64,000 bases of DNA from Clostridium guangxiense (GTDB lineage Bacteria > Bacillota > Clostridia > Clostridiales > Clostridiaceae), in NCBI RefSeq assembly GCF_021043395.1, contig NZ_JAJNKE010000015.1:22361-86360 (forward strand), in the 5' to 3' direction. Shown one piece after another: positions 52,134-61,597 of the stretch. A program made the translations under genes and the position numbers. The notes below the pieces were generated by a model. That model made no database searches and was not told where the DNA came from. It saw only the letters and a list, made by a program, of their open reading frames with translations. Every line of letters starts with the position of its first letter. Position 1 is the first letter of the stretch.

Positions 52134-54314
52134 CTATATAACTTTAAAGGCACCTACCATTTCTTGAAGATTATTAGATGAATACTCCAAGTTATCTGTT
52201 ATATGCTTAAGTCGTGTTGTATCATTTAACATATTTTGAAGTAATAACAAAGATTCTTCACTTCTACTTGCACCTTTTTCTGTTCTCTTATTTATTTTAT
52301 CAGCTGATTCATTTATGCTTATAACCATATTGTTGACGTATTCGCTTTCCTTGTTTGTTATGAATAGCATTGTATCCATATTTTCATTTATATCTTTTAT
52401 ATTATCCGTAATGTATTTAAATGAATTTATAGTGTCCTTTACACTAGCAGTGGAATCTGATACTTTTGAATCAATATTACTAATTTCATTAAACGTATTA
52501 TTAGTTTCCCTTTGAATATTTGAAACTAGTTCGCCAATAGACTTTGTTGCCTCTTCAGTTTCAACTGCGAGCTTAGATATTTCACTTGCTACTACTCCAA
52601 AGCCTTTTCCAGCTTCTCCAGCTCTAGCCGCCTCTATGGTTGCATTTAAAGCTAACATCTGCGTTTGCTTGCTTATACTATTAATTGCTGTTACAACATT
52701 AGTTATAGACTTTGAATGGTTTTGAAGCAAAGTTATTTTCTCTAAAGATATTTTCATACTTTTTTCCAGATTATTTATGGAATTAAGTACATTATTTGAA
52801 GAATCATTTGCCCTAAATGCGTATTCACTAGTATTAACGACCTTTCCAGTCACCTCATTAACAAGACTTCCTGTTTCCTGAATTGCTGCCGAAAGTTCGT
52901 TAATGTGCTCTTTAGTTCCTTGAAATGCATCGTTCTGACTTTTGGAAACTTTTACTAAGCTGTCGACGGTTTTTGAAATTACTTCCATACTATCTTTGAT
53001 ACTACCTGTTAAATTTGCCACCATCCCAATAGAATTTATAGATGTTCTAGAAGAAGTGTCAACTCTCTTTATCATTGTCATTTGGTTATTAATAAATTTA
53101 TTAAACCATCTAGAAAGTTCTCCTATCTCGTCATAGGAAAGCTTGTCTACTCTTTTTGTTAAGTCCCCTTCTCCCTCAGCCAAAGCATGCAATATATCTA
53201 CTGTTCTATTTATTGGTTTAACAACAAGTTTTTGTGACACTATATAGCTTACAAGAGTTATCACAAGCCAGGTAATGATTGAAGCGATTCCTCTTGAATT
53301 CGGCTTTAAAGAATTTATAAAAATGCTTGCTATCATAACTACAGCTGCTGTAACTGATACTATTAACGGTATCCTTAGATTTAAACTCTTAAAATTATAA
53401 ATTTCTGCTATGTCACCTTCACACATCATTCCCCATGTTTCATCGCTATATGGAGGATTTATCAAAGTTCCTTTTCCTCCGACCATTATATGTCTATAAT
53501 CAGGATAACCTGGCCAAGTATCTAGATTTTCTCCATTTTTAATTGTGTTTTGCACACCAATATGTAATTCCTTTGTTTTAGGATCAGTAAATCTAACTTC
53601 AAATTCCGTATGCTTTTTTATCTTTACCATTCCCCATTTAGATGTTTTAACTCCATCCTTAAGATTATCTCCCTTAGTAAAGGTATCATCTTCAAATCTG
53701 CTTCTAGAAATAGCAGTTCCAGGTAATATGTTTCTGCTATTTTTTATCATAAATAAATAATTATCACCAGAATCCTTATATACATGAGTATCTTCATATT
53801 GAATTACATTACTCATATCATCATTAAGCACTCTTCCCATTAGAATCCTTTTCTCACCTGAAAAGCTTAAATACGGAACAGAAAACATAAGAGTTACTTC
53901 ATCTGCAAACTTCTTTTTAGATAAATCTATATCCAACGTATCTTTATCTTCATAAGGTCCATACATATATTTTGCATTATTTATTCCCTTTTTAAAATTA
54001 GGAATCCGACTCATATTATAGCCTACATGCTCCTTATATGTAGAATTTATTACGATACCATTACTATCCAATATTAAAAATTCGCAAAAATTTTCATACT
54101 GCTTCAATTTAATATTAATCTCCTCTGAGAGTTTAGTATCTTCTTCCTCAATATTTTTTATTATGTTACTGGTATTTTCTAGCTGCACCCATATATCCTT
54201 AAACCAATTATCCAAAGCTTTTTTTCTGCCTTTAGATATACCTTCAAACACTTTTTCTGACTGTTTCTTTATTTTTCTATTCATTGCATACATAATTCGC
54301 AATTTTACTGTCAT
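52134..54314 (-). CDS. Methyl-accepting chemotaxis protein without N-terminal membrane helix
   Basis: Chemoreceptor of 726 residues. The N terminus is charged and helical ([21 protein letters not shown]) with no membrane segment. Residues about 50-300 form a Cache/PDC-like sensor ([55 protein letters not shown]). Two adjacent membrane helices follow at about 313-333 and 343-363, then HAMP ([26 protein letters not shown]) and the signalling domain, with tip [24 protein letters not shown] near 560. So the sensor would lie in the cytoplasm. GGGGGGA precedes the ATG. Confidence 0.9.
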   Translation of the reverse strand: MTVKLRIMYAMNRKIKKQSEKVFEGISKGRKKALDNWFKDIWVQLENTSNIIKNIEEEDTKLSEEINIKLKQYENFCEFLILDSNGIVINSTYKEHVGYNMSRIPNFKKGINNAKYMYGPYEDKDTLDIDLSKKKFADEVTLMFSVPYLSFSGEKRILMGRVLNDDMSNVIQYEDTHVYKDSGDNYLFMIKNSRNILPGTAISRSRFEDDTFTKGDNLKDGVKTSKWGMVKIKKHTEFEVRFTDPKTKELHIGVQNTIKNGENLDTWPGYPDYRHIMVGGKGTLINPPYSDETWGMMCEGDIAEIYNFKSLNLRIPLIVSVTAAVVMIASIFINSLKPNSRGIASIITWLVITLVSYIVSQKLVVKPINRTVDILHALAEGEGDLTKRVDKLSYDEIGELSRWFNKFINNQMTMIKRVDTSSRTSINSIGMVANLTGSIKDSMEVISKTVDSLVKVSKSQNDAFQGTKEHINELSAAIQETGSLVNEVTGKVVNTSEYAFRANDSSNNVLNSINNLEKSMKISLEKITLLQNHSKSITNVVTAINSISKQTQMLALNATIEAARAGEAGKGFGVVASEISKLAVETEEATKSIGELVSNIQRETNNTFNEISNIDSKVSDSTASVKDTINSFKYITDNIKDINENMDTMLFITNKESEYVNNMVISINESADKINKRTEKGASRSEESLLLLQNMLNDTTRLKHITDNLEYSSNNLQEMVGAFKVI

Positions 54315-54475
54315 TAATATCCCCCCTAAACTATTCCATAACGAAAACTAAGGTATTTAATAACATTTTAATAGAATAAGGGTTAAAGTTCAATATTTGT
54401 TTACAATTAATATACTTTCATAAAAATATACTAAAATATTGCCATTATTTTTGTTGATTTGCTCTTGATAAAAAC

Positions 54476-54515
54476 AAAAAGACGCACCAATATAATTAAT
54501 TTGATGCGTCTCTTT
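54476..54515 (-). terminator. Terminator after alcohol dehydrogenase gene
   Basis: GACGCACCAATATAATT pairs imperfectly with AATTTGATGCGTC, flanked by A and T runs on both sides, directly after the dehydrogenase stop. Confidence 0.8.
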
Positions 54516-54518
54516 ATC

Positions 54519-55679
54519 CTAAATACACATTTCTAAAATTTTATATACATCATCTGGGCTCAATGCAACATAAGCATTTTCTAGTCTACCATGCTTAACT
54601 GCCCCTTCAGCCATTTTCCTAAAGTTTGATTTATCAATTCCAAGTTTGCTTAACGTCATCGGAATACCACAATCTTTAAAGAATTTCTCCGTGGCGTCTA
54701 TTCCTGCATTTGCAAGTGCGAACTTATCTTCACTTGGTTTTATATGCCATACATTAACTGCATAGGAATCAAATTTATCTACTGTTACTTCATTTAAAAT
54801 ATATCTCATCCACCTTGGTGTTACTATTGCAAGCCCTACACCATGTGTAATATCGTAAAATGCGCTTAACTCATGCTCAATCGGATGACAAGTCCATCCA
54901 CCAATTTTTCCACTTCCACAAAGTCCATTAAGTGCCATGGAACTTGCCCACATGATATTAGCACGTGCTTCGTAATTTTTAGGCTCTTTTAGTGCAATAG
55001 GACAGTACTTTATACAAGTTTGAAGTAAACCTTCTGCAAATTTATCCTGTACAAACGCATCTTTTGTTTTACTAAAATATCCTTCAATTACATGTGACAT
55101 AATATCAGCACAGCCGGCTGCTGTTTGGATTGCTGGCACTGTATATAAGTATTCTGGATCTAAGATAGATGTCTGCGGTATCATATTCCAAGCTGCTGTT
55201 CCAAGTTTTTCATTAGTATCCATTTTGGAAATTACTGCATTTTTATTCATTTCAGAACCAGTTGCAGCCATTGTTAAAACTGTTACTATAGGTAAAACCT
55301 TTCCTATTTTAGCTGGTGTAGTAACTACATCCCATGCATCTCCATCATAATAGTACGCAGCGCCTACTACCTTTGAGCAGTCAATTGTACTTCCACCACC
55401 TACTGCCAAAATAACATCAACCTTATTTTCTCTGCAAAACTCTACTCCACGTCTTACTGTTTCAATTCTTGGATTTGGCTCAATGCCGCTTAATTCTACG
55501 ATATTGAAATCTTTTAATAAGTTTTGAATTGTACCATAAATACCATTTCTCTTAATGCTTCCTCCACCATAGGCAAGTAATACGTTTTTGCCATATCTTT
55601 TTAAAACCTCTGGTAAATTAGCAATTTGTCCTTTTCCAAATAACATTTCTGTGTAAGCATTAAATTTAAAATTATCCAT
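54519..55679 (-). CDS. Iron-containing alcohol dehydrogenase (butanol dehydrogenase-like)
   Basis: Group III alcohol dehydrogenase of 386 residues that reduces aldehydes such as butyraldehyde with NAD(P)H. Features match BdhA/BdhB/YqhD: FGKGQIANLPEVLKRYGKNVLLAYGGGSIKRNG, GGGSTIDCSKVVGAAYYYDGD, TMAATGSEMNKNAVIS. Metal ligands: Asp in AGCADIMSHVIEGYFS, His in CHPIEHELSAFYDITHGVGLAIVTP. Cys in GGWTCHPIEHE is typical of this branch. It starts at the ATG after AAGGAGG. Monocistronic with terminator. Physiological substrate inferred, consistent with a solvent-forming host. Confidence 0.9.
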   Translation of the reverse strand: MDNFKFNAYTEMLFGKGQIANLPEVLKRYGKNVLLAYGGGSIKRNGIYGTIQNLLKDFNIVELSGIEPNPRIETVRRGVEFCRENKVDVILAVGGGSTIDCSKVVGAAYYYDGDAWDVVTTPAKIGKVLPIVTVLTMAATGSEMNKNAVISKMDTNEKLGTAAWNMIPQTSILDPEYLYTVPAIQTAAGCADIMSHVIEGYFSKTKDAFVQDKFAEGLLQTCIKYCPIALKEPKNYEARANIMWASSMALNGLCGSGKIGGWTCHPIEHELSAFYDITHGVGLAIVTPRWMRYILNEVTVDKFDSYAVNVWHIKPSEDKFALANAGIDATEKFFKDCGIPMTLSKLGIDKSNFRKMAEGAVKHGRLENAYVALSPDDVYKILEMCI

Positions 55680-55737
55680 TTTTATTCCTCCTTGCAAATT
55701 GACAAACATGTATCTTTTGCTCAAATTATTAAATTTC

Positions 55738-55769
55738 TTTTATTTAAAACAAAGCTTCCTTTAATATGT
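55738..55769. promoter_or_regulatory. Upstream motif shared with DUF3793 gene
   Basis: TTATTTAAAACAAAGCTTCC then TTTAATATG, 60-90 bp before the alcohol dehydrogenase start; differs at only two positions over 29 from the copy near 49395. Confidence 0.45.
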
Positions 55770-55847
55770 TTAGATATATTTAAAGTATACACCTTAAAGT
55801 TAACTCTAAGTCAATACCAGTCTAAAAATTGCAAAAGCATTAAAGAA

Positions 55848-55882
55848 TAAAAACGCCCTGAATTTCTTCAATGCGTTTTTTA
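55848..55882 (-). terminator. Terminator of MarR/ABC exporter operon
   Basis: AAAAACGC and GCGTTTTT with a 16-base loop; T run on the minus strand, about 20 bp after the ABC gene stop. Confidence 0.8.
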
Positions 55883-55900
55883 TGTTTTTAAGTTTTATTA

Positions 55901-57742
55901 TTAGGCTTCTTCACTATTTTTAAATTGATTAAAATACATATGATAATACTTACCCTTTTTAGCTATAAGCTCATCATGGGTTCCCATTTCAGTAATTGTT
56001 CCATTATCTATAACCATTATTTTATGAGCCTCTCTTATGGTACTCAATCTATGAGCTATAATAAAGCTAGTTCTTCCATCCATTAGCTTAAGCATAGCTT
56101 CTTGTATCCTTAATTCTGTTCTAGTATCAACACTGCTTGTGGCTTCATCTAATATCAATATAGATGGATTTGTTAAAATTGCTCTTGCAATAGCTAAAAG
56201 CTGTCTTTGCCCTTGACTTAAGTTTGAACCACTTTCAGAAAGAATTGTATCATAACCATTTGGTAGTCTTTTTATAAATTCATGTGCATTTGCCATTTTG
56301 GCTGCCATTTTAACCTCGTCATCTGAGGCTGCTAAGTTTCCATATTTTATATTTTCCTTTATAGTTCCTGTAAAAAGATAAGTATCTTGAAGCACTATAC
56401 CAAAACATCTTCTAAGGCTGTCGCGAGTAAAGTCCCTTATATCTATTCCGTCTATAAAAACTCTTCCTTTAGTAACATCATAAAATCTTGTAAGTAAATT
56501 TACTATTGTAGTTTTTCCTGCTCCTGTAGGTCCAACTAGTGCTATAGTTTCTCCTCTCTTTGCTTCAAAATTAATATCTTTGAGTATATCTATATCTTTT
56601 CTATAACCAAAATATACATTTTCAAATTTAACGTCACCTTTTATTTTATCAATTGTTTTGGAATCAGCTGCATCTTCAGTTTCTTCATTTTCATCTAATA
56701 TTTCAAATACCCTTTCAGCACCTGCTACCGCTGATTGAAGAGTATTAAATACATTTGCCAAATTATTAAGTGGTCTTACAAATTGTCTTGAATAGCTTAA
56801 AAAACTTGCAATAACTCCAACGGTAATCATATCTTTTACTGCCAAAACTCCGCCTATACCTGCAACTGCCGCAAACCCAATATTATTTATCACGTTCATT
56901 ATCGGCATTAAAAATCCAGAAAATATTTGCGCTTTTAATCCAACTTCACACAACCTATTATTTATACTATCGAATTCTTTAATAGTTTTTTCTTCATGAT
57001 TAAATGCCTTTACTACATGAATTCCTGATATATTTTCCTCTATATGACCATTTAACCTTCCAAGTTCCATCTGCTGATTTTTAAACAATTTTCCAGTTTT
57101 TCTCGCAATACTCTTTGTAAGCAAAAAAACTAATGGAACTGTAATTAAGCTTGCAAATGTAAGTATGGGACTAAGTATTATCATCATAATTAGCGAACCA
57201 ACTATAGTTATAACTCCAGACATAAGTTGGATGGCAGATTGAGATATAGTTGTACTTACATTATCTATATCATTTGATAATCTGCTCATGATATCTCCAT
57301 GTGAATTTGTATCAAAAAACATTACTGGCAGTTTTTGAAGCTTAAAAAATAAATTATCCCTCATATTTTTAACAATTCTTTGGCTTGAACTTGCCACTAA
57401 AAATCCTTGAATTAATGTTAAAGCTGCATCTGAAAGATATGATATAGTAAGCGCTAATATCATTATAGTTAGAAGATTAAAATCCACCCTTGATCCCTTT
57501 AAGGATATAGCATCAACAGAGCGTCCTATAAAATAAGGTCCAAAAAGAGTTACAGCAGAATCTATTATAACTAATAGAAAAATTATCATAAGAGTTTTCC
57601 TTTCAGTTCCAAAATAACTCCACAATCTTTTTAATGTATCTTTAAAGTTTTTAGGTCTTTCTACAGGTCCCATATTTCTTCTTCCGCCTCTAAACCCTGG
57701 TATCGGCACTCTTACATTGATATTGTTTTTGTTATCTGCCAT
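55901..57742 (-). CDS. ABC exporter subunit, catalytically complete half
   Basis: Membrane-ATPase half transporter of 613 residues. A type I exporter membrane domain with six helices spans about 50-330, preceded by a 40-residue Arg/Gly-rich tail. The ATPase has Walker A GPTGAGKTT, signature LSQGQRQLLAIARAI, Walker B SILILDEATSSVD with the catalytic Glu, and IAHRLSTI. It pairs with the upstream gene, whose Walker B lacks that Glu, as in LmrCD/YheHI heterodimers. The ATG immediately follows the partner's stop; the ribosome site AAGGAGATG lies in the partner's last codons. Confidence 0.93.
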   Translation of the reverse strand: MADNKNNINVRVPIPGFRGGRRNMGPVERPKNFKDTLKRLWSYFGTERKTLMIIFLLVIIDSAVTLFGPYFIGRSVDAISLKGSRVDFNLLTIMILALTISYLSDAALTLIQGFLVASSSQRIVKNMRDNLFFKLQKLPVMFFDTNSHGDIMSRLSNDIDNVSTTISQSAIQLMSGVITIVGSLIMMIILSPILTFASLITVPLVFLLTKSIARKTGKLFKNQQMELGRLNGHIEENISGIHVVKAFNHEEKTIKEFDSINNRLCEVGLKAQIFSGFLMPIMNVINNIGFAAVAGIGGVLAVKDMITVGVIASFLSYSRQFVRPLNNLANVFNTLQSAVAGAERVFEILDENEETEDAADSKTIDKIKGDVKFENVYFGYRKDIDILKDINFEAKRGETIALVGPTGAGKTTIVNLLTRFYDVTKGRVFIDGIDIRDFTRDSLRRCFGIVLQDTYLFTGTIKENIKYGNLAASDDEVKMAAKMANAHEFIKRLPNGYDTILSESGSNLSQGQRQLLAIARAILTNPSILILDEATSSVDTRTELRIQEAMLKLMDGRTSFIIAHRLSTIREAHKIMVIDNGTITEMGTHDELIAKKGKYYHMYFNQFKNSEEA

Positions 57743-59464
57743 TTACATCATCTCCTTTCCAACTTGAGAAAGAAAGATGTCCTTATATATTTTGCAGTTT
57801 TCCAAAAGTTGTTCATGTTTTCCTATACCTTTTATTTCTCCATTATCTAAAACTATAATTTTATCTGTTCCCATTATAGAAGTTATCCTTTGGGCTATTA
57901 AAATACAGGTTAAATCTTTTGAATACTTTTTTAACCTTTCTCTTATTTGTACCTCTGTATCAGTATCAACTGCACTGGTAGAGTCATCCAAAATCAGTAT
58001 TTCAGATCTTTTTAGTAGTGCTCTTGCAATGGATACACGTTGTTTTTGTCCTCCAGAAAGATTAACGCCTCCTTGTCCAATTTTAACTTCATAGCCTTCT
58101 GAAAGTCTTTCAATAAAATCATGTGCCATAGCAGCTTTTGAAGCTTCTTTAACTTCCTCAAAGGTTGCATTTTCGTTTCCCCACTTCATATTTTCCATTA
58201 TGGTACCAGAAAACAGCAGTGCTTTTTGAGGAACTACAGCAACTTTATCTCTTAAATATTTAAAATCCAGTTTTTTTATATCTACTCCATCAATTTTTAT
58301 CGTTCCACTTGTAATATCATAAAATCTAGGAATTAAGTTTACAAGCGTGCTTTTCCCTGAACCAGTTGATCCTATTATTCCAACAGTTTCTCCTTTGCCA
58401 ATATTAAAAGATATGTCCTTTAATACTGGTTCTTTGTCTTTATTGTAGGAAAAAAATACATGTTCAAAATCAATTGTTCCTTTTTGAAAAAATGTAGTAA
58501 TTTCTTTTCCATTTGCCATAGAATTCTCTTCTAAAAATACTTCACCTATACGTCGGGAAGATGCTTTAGCTCTCACAAACATAGTGAATACATTAGTAAC
58601 CATCATTAAAGAAAACAAAATTTGTGTCATATAGTTTGTAAACGCTATTATCTCTCCAACATGCATACTTCCTCTATTTACATTTATGCCGCCTATCCAC
58701 AAAACCATGACAATACCAAAGTTAACCACTAATGCAACAGCTGGAGTAAATACTGATGTTACCTTCATCGCTGTAGTAGAAGTTTTTGTAAACTCATCAT
58801 TTTTAATTTGAAACTTTTCTACTTCATAATCAAATCTATTAAAAGCTTTAACTACTCTCACTCCAGACAAATATTCCCTCATAGCTGAATTTACATTATC
58901 AAGAGTCTTCTGCATTTTAACAAAGTATGGATATGCAAATTTCATATTTGTGTAAATCAAAACTGCTACGATAGGTACAACAATAAATAAAATTATAGAA
59001 AGACGAAAATTAAGCCTAGCGGCCATTATTATGCTTCCAAGCCCTACGAGTGGCGCTTTTACAAATATTCTCATAAGTCCGTTTACAAAGTTTTGAACTT
59101 GCGTTACATCATTTGTAAGTCTTGTTACCAATGAAGCGCTTTCAAATTTATCAATATTTTCAAAAGAAAGACTTTGTATCTTTTTAAATAAGTCACTTCT
59201 CATTTCTGCACCAAATTTCTGTGAAACATTGCTAGATATCACATTTCTAATAGAAGCCGCTAATGCTCCAAGTGCTGTAATAAGAAGCATAACTCCACCC
59301 ATATACACAACATAATTAAGACTTTTATTTGCAACACCTTTATCTACAATTTTAGACATTATTGTAGGTTGCATTAGATCACACACGGCTTCAATGGTAA
59401 CGAAAAAAACTGCTGTAAAAAATCCCTTCCAATACTTATTAACATAAACTTTTAAATAAGGCAT
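57743..59464 (-). CDS. ABC exporter subunit, degenerate ATP site half
   Basis: Half transporter of 573 residues: six-helix exporter domain to about 320, then ATPase with Walker A GSTGSGKST, signature [16 protein letters not shown], Walker B ILILDDSTSAVD, and IAQRITSI. Catalytic Glu is replaced by Asp, and the switch His (usually AHR) by Gln (AQR). This is the expected degenerate partner of heterodimeric multidrug exporters. Same operon as MarR and GNAT genes, so drug or toxin export under MarR control is inferred. Confidence 0.93.
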   Translation of the reverse strand: MPYLKVYVNKYWKGFFTAVFFVTIEAVCDLMQPTIMSKIVDKGVANKSLNYVVYMGGVMLLITALGALAASIRNVISSNVSQKFGAEMRSDLFKKIQSLSFENIDKFESASLVTRLTNDVTQVQNFVNGLMRIFVKAPLVGLGSIIMAARLNFRLSIILFIVVPIVAVLIYTNMKFAYPYFVKMQKTLDNVNSAMREYLSGVRVVKAFNRFDYEVEKFQIKNDEFTKTSTTAMKVTSVFTPAVALVVNFGIVMVLWIGGINVNRGSMHVGEIIAFTNYMTQILFSLMMVTNVFTMFVRAKASSRRIGEVFLEENSMANGKEITTFFQKGTIDFEHVFFSYNKDKEPVLKDISFNIGKGETVGIIGSTGSGKSTLVNLIPRFYDITSGTIKIDGVDIKKLDFKYLRDKVAVVPQKALLFSGTIMENMKWGNENATFEEVKEASKAAMAHDFIERLSEGYEVKIGQGGVNLSGGQKQRVSIARALLKRSEILILDDSTSAVDTDTEVQIRERLKKYSKDLTCILIAQRITSIMGTDKIIVLDNGEIKGIGKHEQLLENCKIYKDIFLSQVGKEMM

Positions 59465-59552
59465 AATCTCATCCCCTTTTCCTATAACAAATGCATAATT
59501 ATTAGTTCAGAAGTAGTATAAAAAATATTATAGCGATATTTGTTAGTAAATA

Positions 59553-60044
59553 CTATAATACCTTCTCATAACAAAAAAATGGTTTTTCTCTTCCCAAGAA
59601 GTATATTTCTCCAACAAAATTGTAATTACATTTTCTAATTAAATCATTCATTTTTGTGTTTATTGAATATGTATCGATTTTTAAATGTTTTATGCTATTT
59701 TTTAGTGCGAAATCATCAGCGAATTTCATTAATTCAGTGCCAATTCCACTTCTTCTGCAGTTTGGATTAACGGCCATTCTATGAACAACCATGGCATCTT
59801 TATTTAACAACCAATTTAGTTCATTATATTCAATTGGTTCTATCTTATTAATGCATACAAACCCTGCCAACTTTCCTTCTCTATCTACTGCAAATAGTTC
59901 TCCTTTTTCAATATCACTCATAAAATCTTCTTCCCTAGGATAATTTTCATCCCATTGAGTGTTATTATAATTACGCATTTCTTCAATAGTTGCTTTTATA
60001 ACTTGCATAATATCTCTTATATCTTCTTTAACTGCTTTTCTCAC
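59553..60044 (-). CDS. GNAT-family N-acetyltransferase
   Basis: Acetyl-CoA-dependent transferase of 163 residues. Motif A reads VVHRMAVNPNCRRSGIGTELMKFADDFALK, the acetyl-CoA pyrophosphate loop being R-x-x-G-I-G. Ends in the GNAT tail strand (YNFVGEIYFLGREKPFFCYEKVL). Substrate unknown; the operon suggests a resistance or detoxification role. Start is GTG, preceded by AGGAGG at 8 bp. It lies 12 bp after the MarR gene. Confidence 0.9.
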   Translation of the reverse strand: MRKAVKEDIRDIMQVIKATIEEMRNYNNTQWDENYPREEDFMSDIEKGELFAVDREGKLAGFVCINKIEPIEYNELNWLLNKDAMVVHRMAVNPNCRRSGIGTELMKFADDFALKNSIKHLKIDTYSINTKMNDLIRKCNYNFVGEIYFLGREKPFFCYEKVL

Positions 60045-60056
60045 AATAATAGCCTC

Positions 60057-60506
60057 CTAAAATTTTTTCACTTCTTTCCAATTACTTTCAATATTTTTCC
60101 TCATTTTTTTAACTAATTCATAAACTAATTCTTTTTCCTTTTCACTAAACTTATCAAAACAAACCCCAATATTTCTATTTTCCTCATCAATAATAACCGA
60201 ATATGTTTCTAATGCTTTTTTCTTTGGATAAAGCCTCCACATTCGCTTATCAATCTCATCCTTTTCTTTGTATATGTATCCTGCATCAATAAGCTTTTGT
60301 ATAGCCTTTGTTGTTGTAGTTTTATCTACCTTTAAAAGATTTGATAAATCGACTTGATTAATTCCGTTATTTTCACATATTCTTGTTAGAAATGTGAATT
60401 GACCTTTTTGCAATTTTAATTCCTTAAACTTCAAATCACTTATATAGCTAATGCATCGCGACAAAGTACCTATTTCTCTCAATATATAACTGTCTAAACT
60501 ATTAAT
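60057..60506 (-). CDS. MarR-family regulator, probable ATT start
   Basis: Winged-helix regulator of about 149 residues. Core: LQKGQFTFLTRICENNGINQVDLSNLLKVDKTTTTKAIQKLIDAGYI with wing EKDEIDKRMWRLYPKKKA. The first conventional start (TTG at 60482) has no ribosome site and would cut into the first helix. GGGAGGTG sits at 60514-60521, and exactly 7 bases later is ATT at 60506, giving MNSLDSYILREIGTLSRC, a normal family N terminus. ATT is therefore the likely start. It heads the operon with GNAT and two ABC genes, behind two copies of an 18-bp operator. Confidence 0.82.
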   Translation of the reverse strand: MNSLDSYILREIGTLSRCISYISDLKFKELKLQKGQFTFLTRICENNGINQVDLSNLLKVDKTTTTKAIQKLIDAGYIYKEKDEIDKRMWRLYPKKKALETYSVIIDEENRNIGVCFDKFSEKEKELVYELVKKMRKNIESNWKEVKKF

Positions 60507-60532
60507 ATTTTTTCACCTCCCTTCACTAAATA

Positions 60533-60550
60533 TAGTTGAACCTTCAACTA
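60533..60550. promoter_or_regulatory. MarR operator 1
   Basis: TAGTTGAACCTTCAACTA, an 18-bp near-perfect palindrome about 30 bp before the MarR start. Its inverse occurs 41 bp upstream. Confidence 0.75.
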
Positions 60551-60573
60551 ATTACTTTTATGTTAACACAATA

Positions 60574-60591
60574 TAGTTGAAGGTTCAACTA
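60574..60591. promoter_or_regulatory. MarR operator 2
   Basis: TAGTTGAAGGTTCAACTA, the exact reverse complement of operator 1. Centres are 41 bp apart, about four helical turns. Confidence 0.75.
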
Positions 60592-60604
60592 AAATTTATA
60601 TATA

Positions 60605-60647
60605 AAAAAGTTTGCAAATAAATTCTGAAATCTATTTACAAACTTTA
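60605..60647 (-). terminator. Terminator after yhaM
   Basis: AAAGTTTGCAAATA pairs with TATTTACAAACTTT around a 12-base loop, T-rich tail on the minus strand, just past the yhaM stop. Confidence 0.75.
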
Positions 60648-60656
60648 ACTTTGTCG

Positions 60657-61559
60657 TTACAAGTACAATTTTCTTTCAATTCTTTTATCAAATTCCGACC
60701 AGTTATCAGGCTCCGTTTTATCTTTAATCTGAGAAATTTTATTCATAGTAGCATCTATAGAATCAGCGTAATTAACTATAAATGATTCCTCCATGTTCAT
60801 TTCCCTTGGCGAGCCATATTCAAGCTTTCCATGATGTTGAACAATACATCCCTTTATTCTGTTAACAAAATCCTCTGGATAAAGTTCTAAATTTTCTCTT
60901 ACAGCTTCATCCACAAGTTCTACGCCAATGACAATATGTCCTTCCATTTGTCCTCTCATAGTATAAGTAAAAGGTCCATCATAATCATACTCATAAATTT
61001 TACCAACATCATGAAGTTTGGCTGCTAGTACCGCTATTTCGGTTCTTCTGCACTCATATTTTTCACAAAGTCTAGCAGTTAACTGCATAACATTTAAAGT
61101 ATGCTCTGCAAGCCCTCCTATATAATTATGATGCATAGAAACCCCACCTATTCCTCTTTTAAATTTATCTAAAAAGACTTCATCCTTAAAAAAGTGATCA
61201 TCTAGAGCTTTTGCTTCCTTTGAAAGTATATATTTATTTGTATACTCTTCAATATCTTTCATAATATCTTCAATAGGTCGTTTTACTGTTGGAAGATAAT
61301 CCGATATATTATATTCCGAAATTACGGTATATTTTTCAATATTTAAGTTTGCAGCCTTAGTTCCTTGAATTTTTATTACTATTCCCGGTTTAATTCCCCC
61401 ATCTTTAACAGGCACGCTAACTTTTATTTCTCCACTTTTGTCAGCTAATATACATACACTTCTATCTGTATCCCTAAATAATACTTTCATTACCATTAAT
61501 GATATTGTTATATTATCTCCGCTTTTTAAATCACTTAAAAACTTTTCTTTTGTACTCAT
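60657..61559 (-). CDS. yhaM: 3'-5' exoribonuclease YhaM family
   Basis: About 300 residues: N-terminal OB-fold (about 15-90, SLMVMKVLFRDTDRSVCILADKSGEIKVSVP) that binds nucleic acid, then an HD phosphohydrolase domain with HHNYIGGLAEHTLNVM, AAKLHDVGKIYEY, GHIVIGVELV and IVQHHGKLEYGSP, the metal-binding residues of YhaM. It would degrade RNA 3' to 5' with Mn. Good GGAGG site. Follows the azoreductase gene by about 40 bp. Confidence 0.92.
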   Translation of the reverse strand: MSTKEKFLSDLKSGDNITISLMVMKVLFRDTDRSVCILADKSGEIKVSVPVKDGGIKPGIVIKIQGTKAANLNIEKYTVISEYNISDYLPTVKRPIEDIMKDIEEYTNKYILSKEAKALDDHFFKDEVFLDKFKRGIGGVSMHHNYIGGLAEHTLNVMQLTARLCEKYECRRTEIAVLAAKLHDVGKIYEYDYDGPFTYTMRGQMEGHIVIGVELVDEAVRENLELYPEDFVNRIKGCIVQHHGKLEYGSPREMNMEESFIVNYADSIDATMNKISQIKDKTEPDNWSEFDKRIERKLYL

Positions 61560-61597
61560 ATATTCTCCTCCAAAGTTAGCTTTTAATTTAATAAAAT

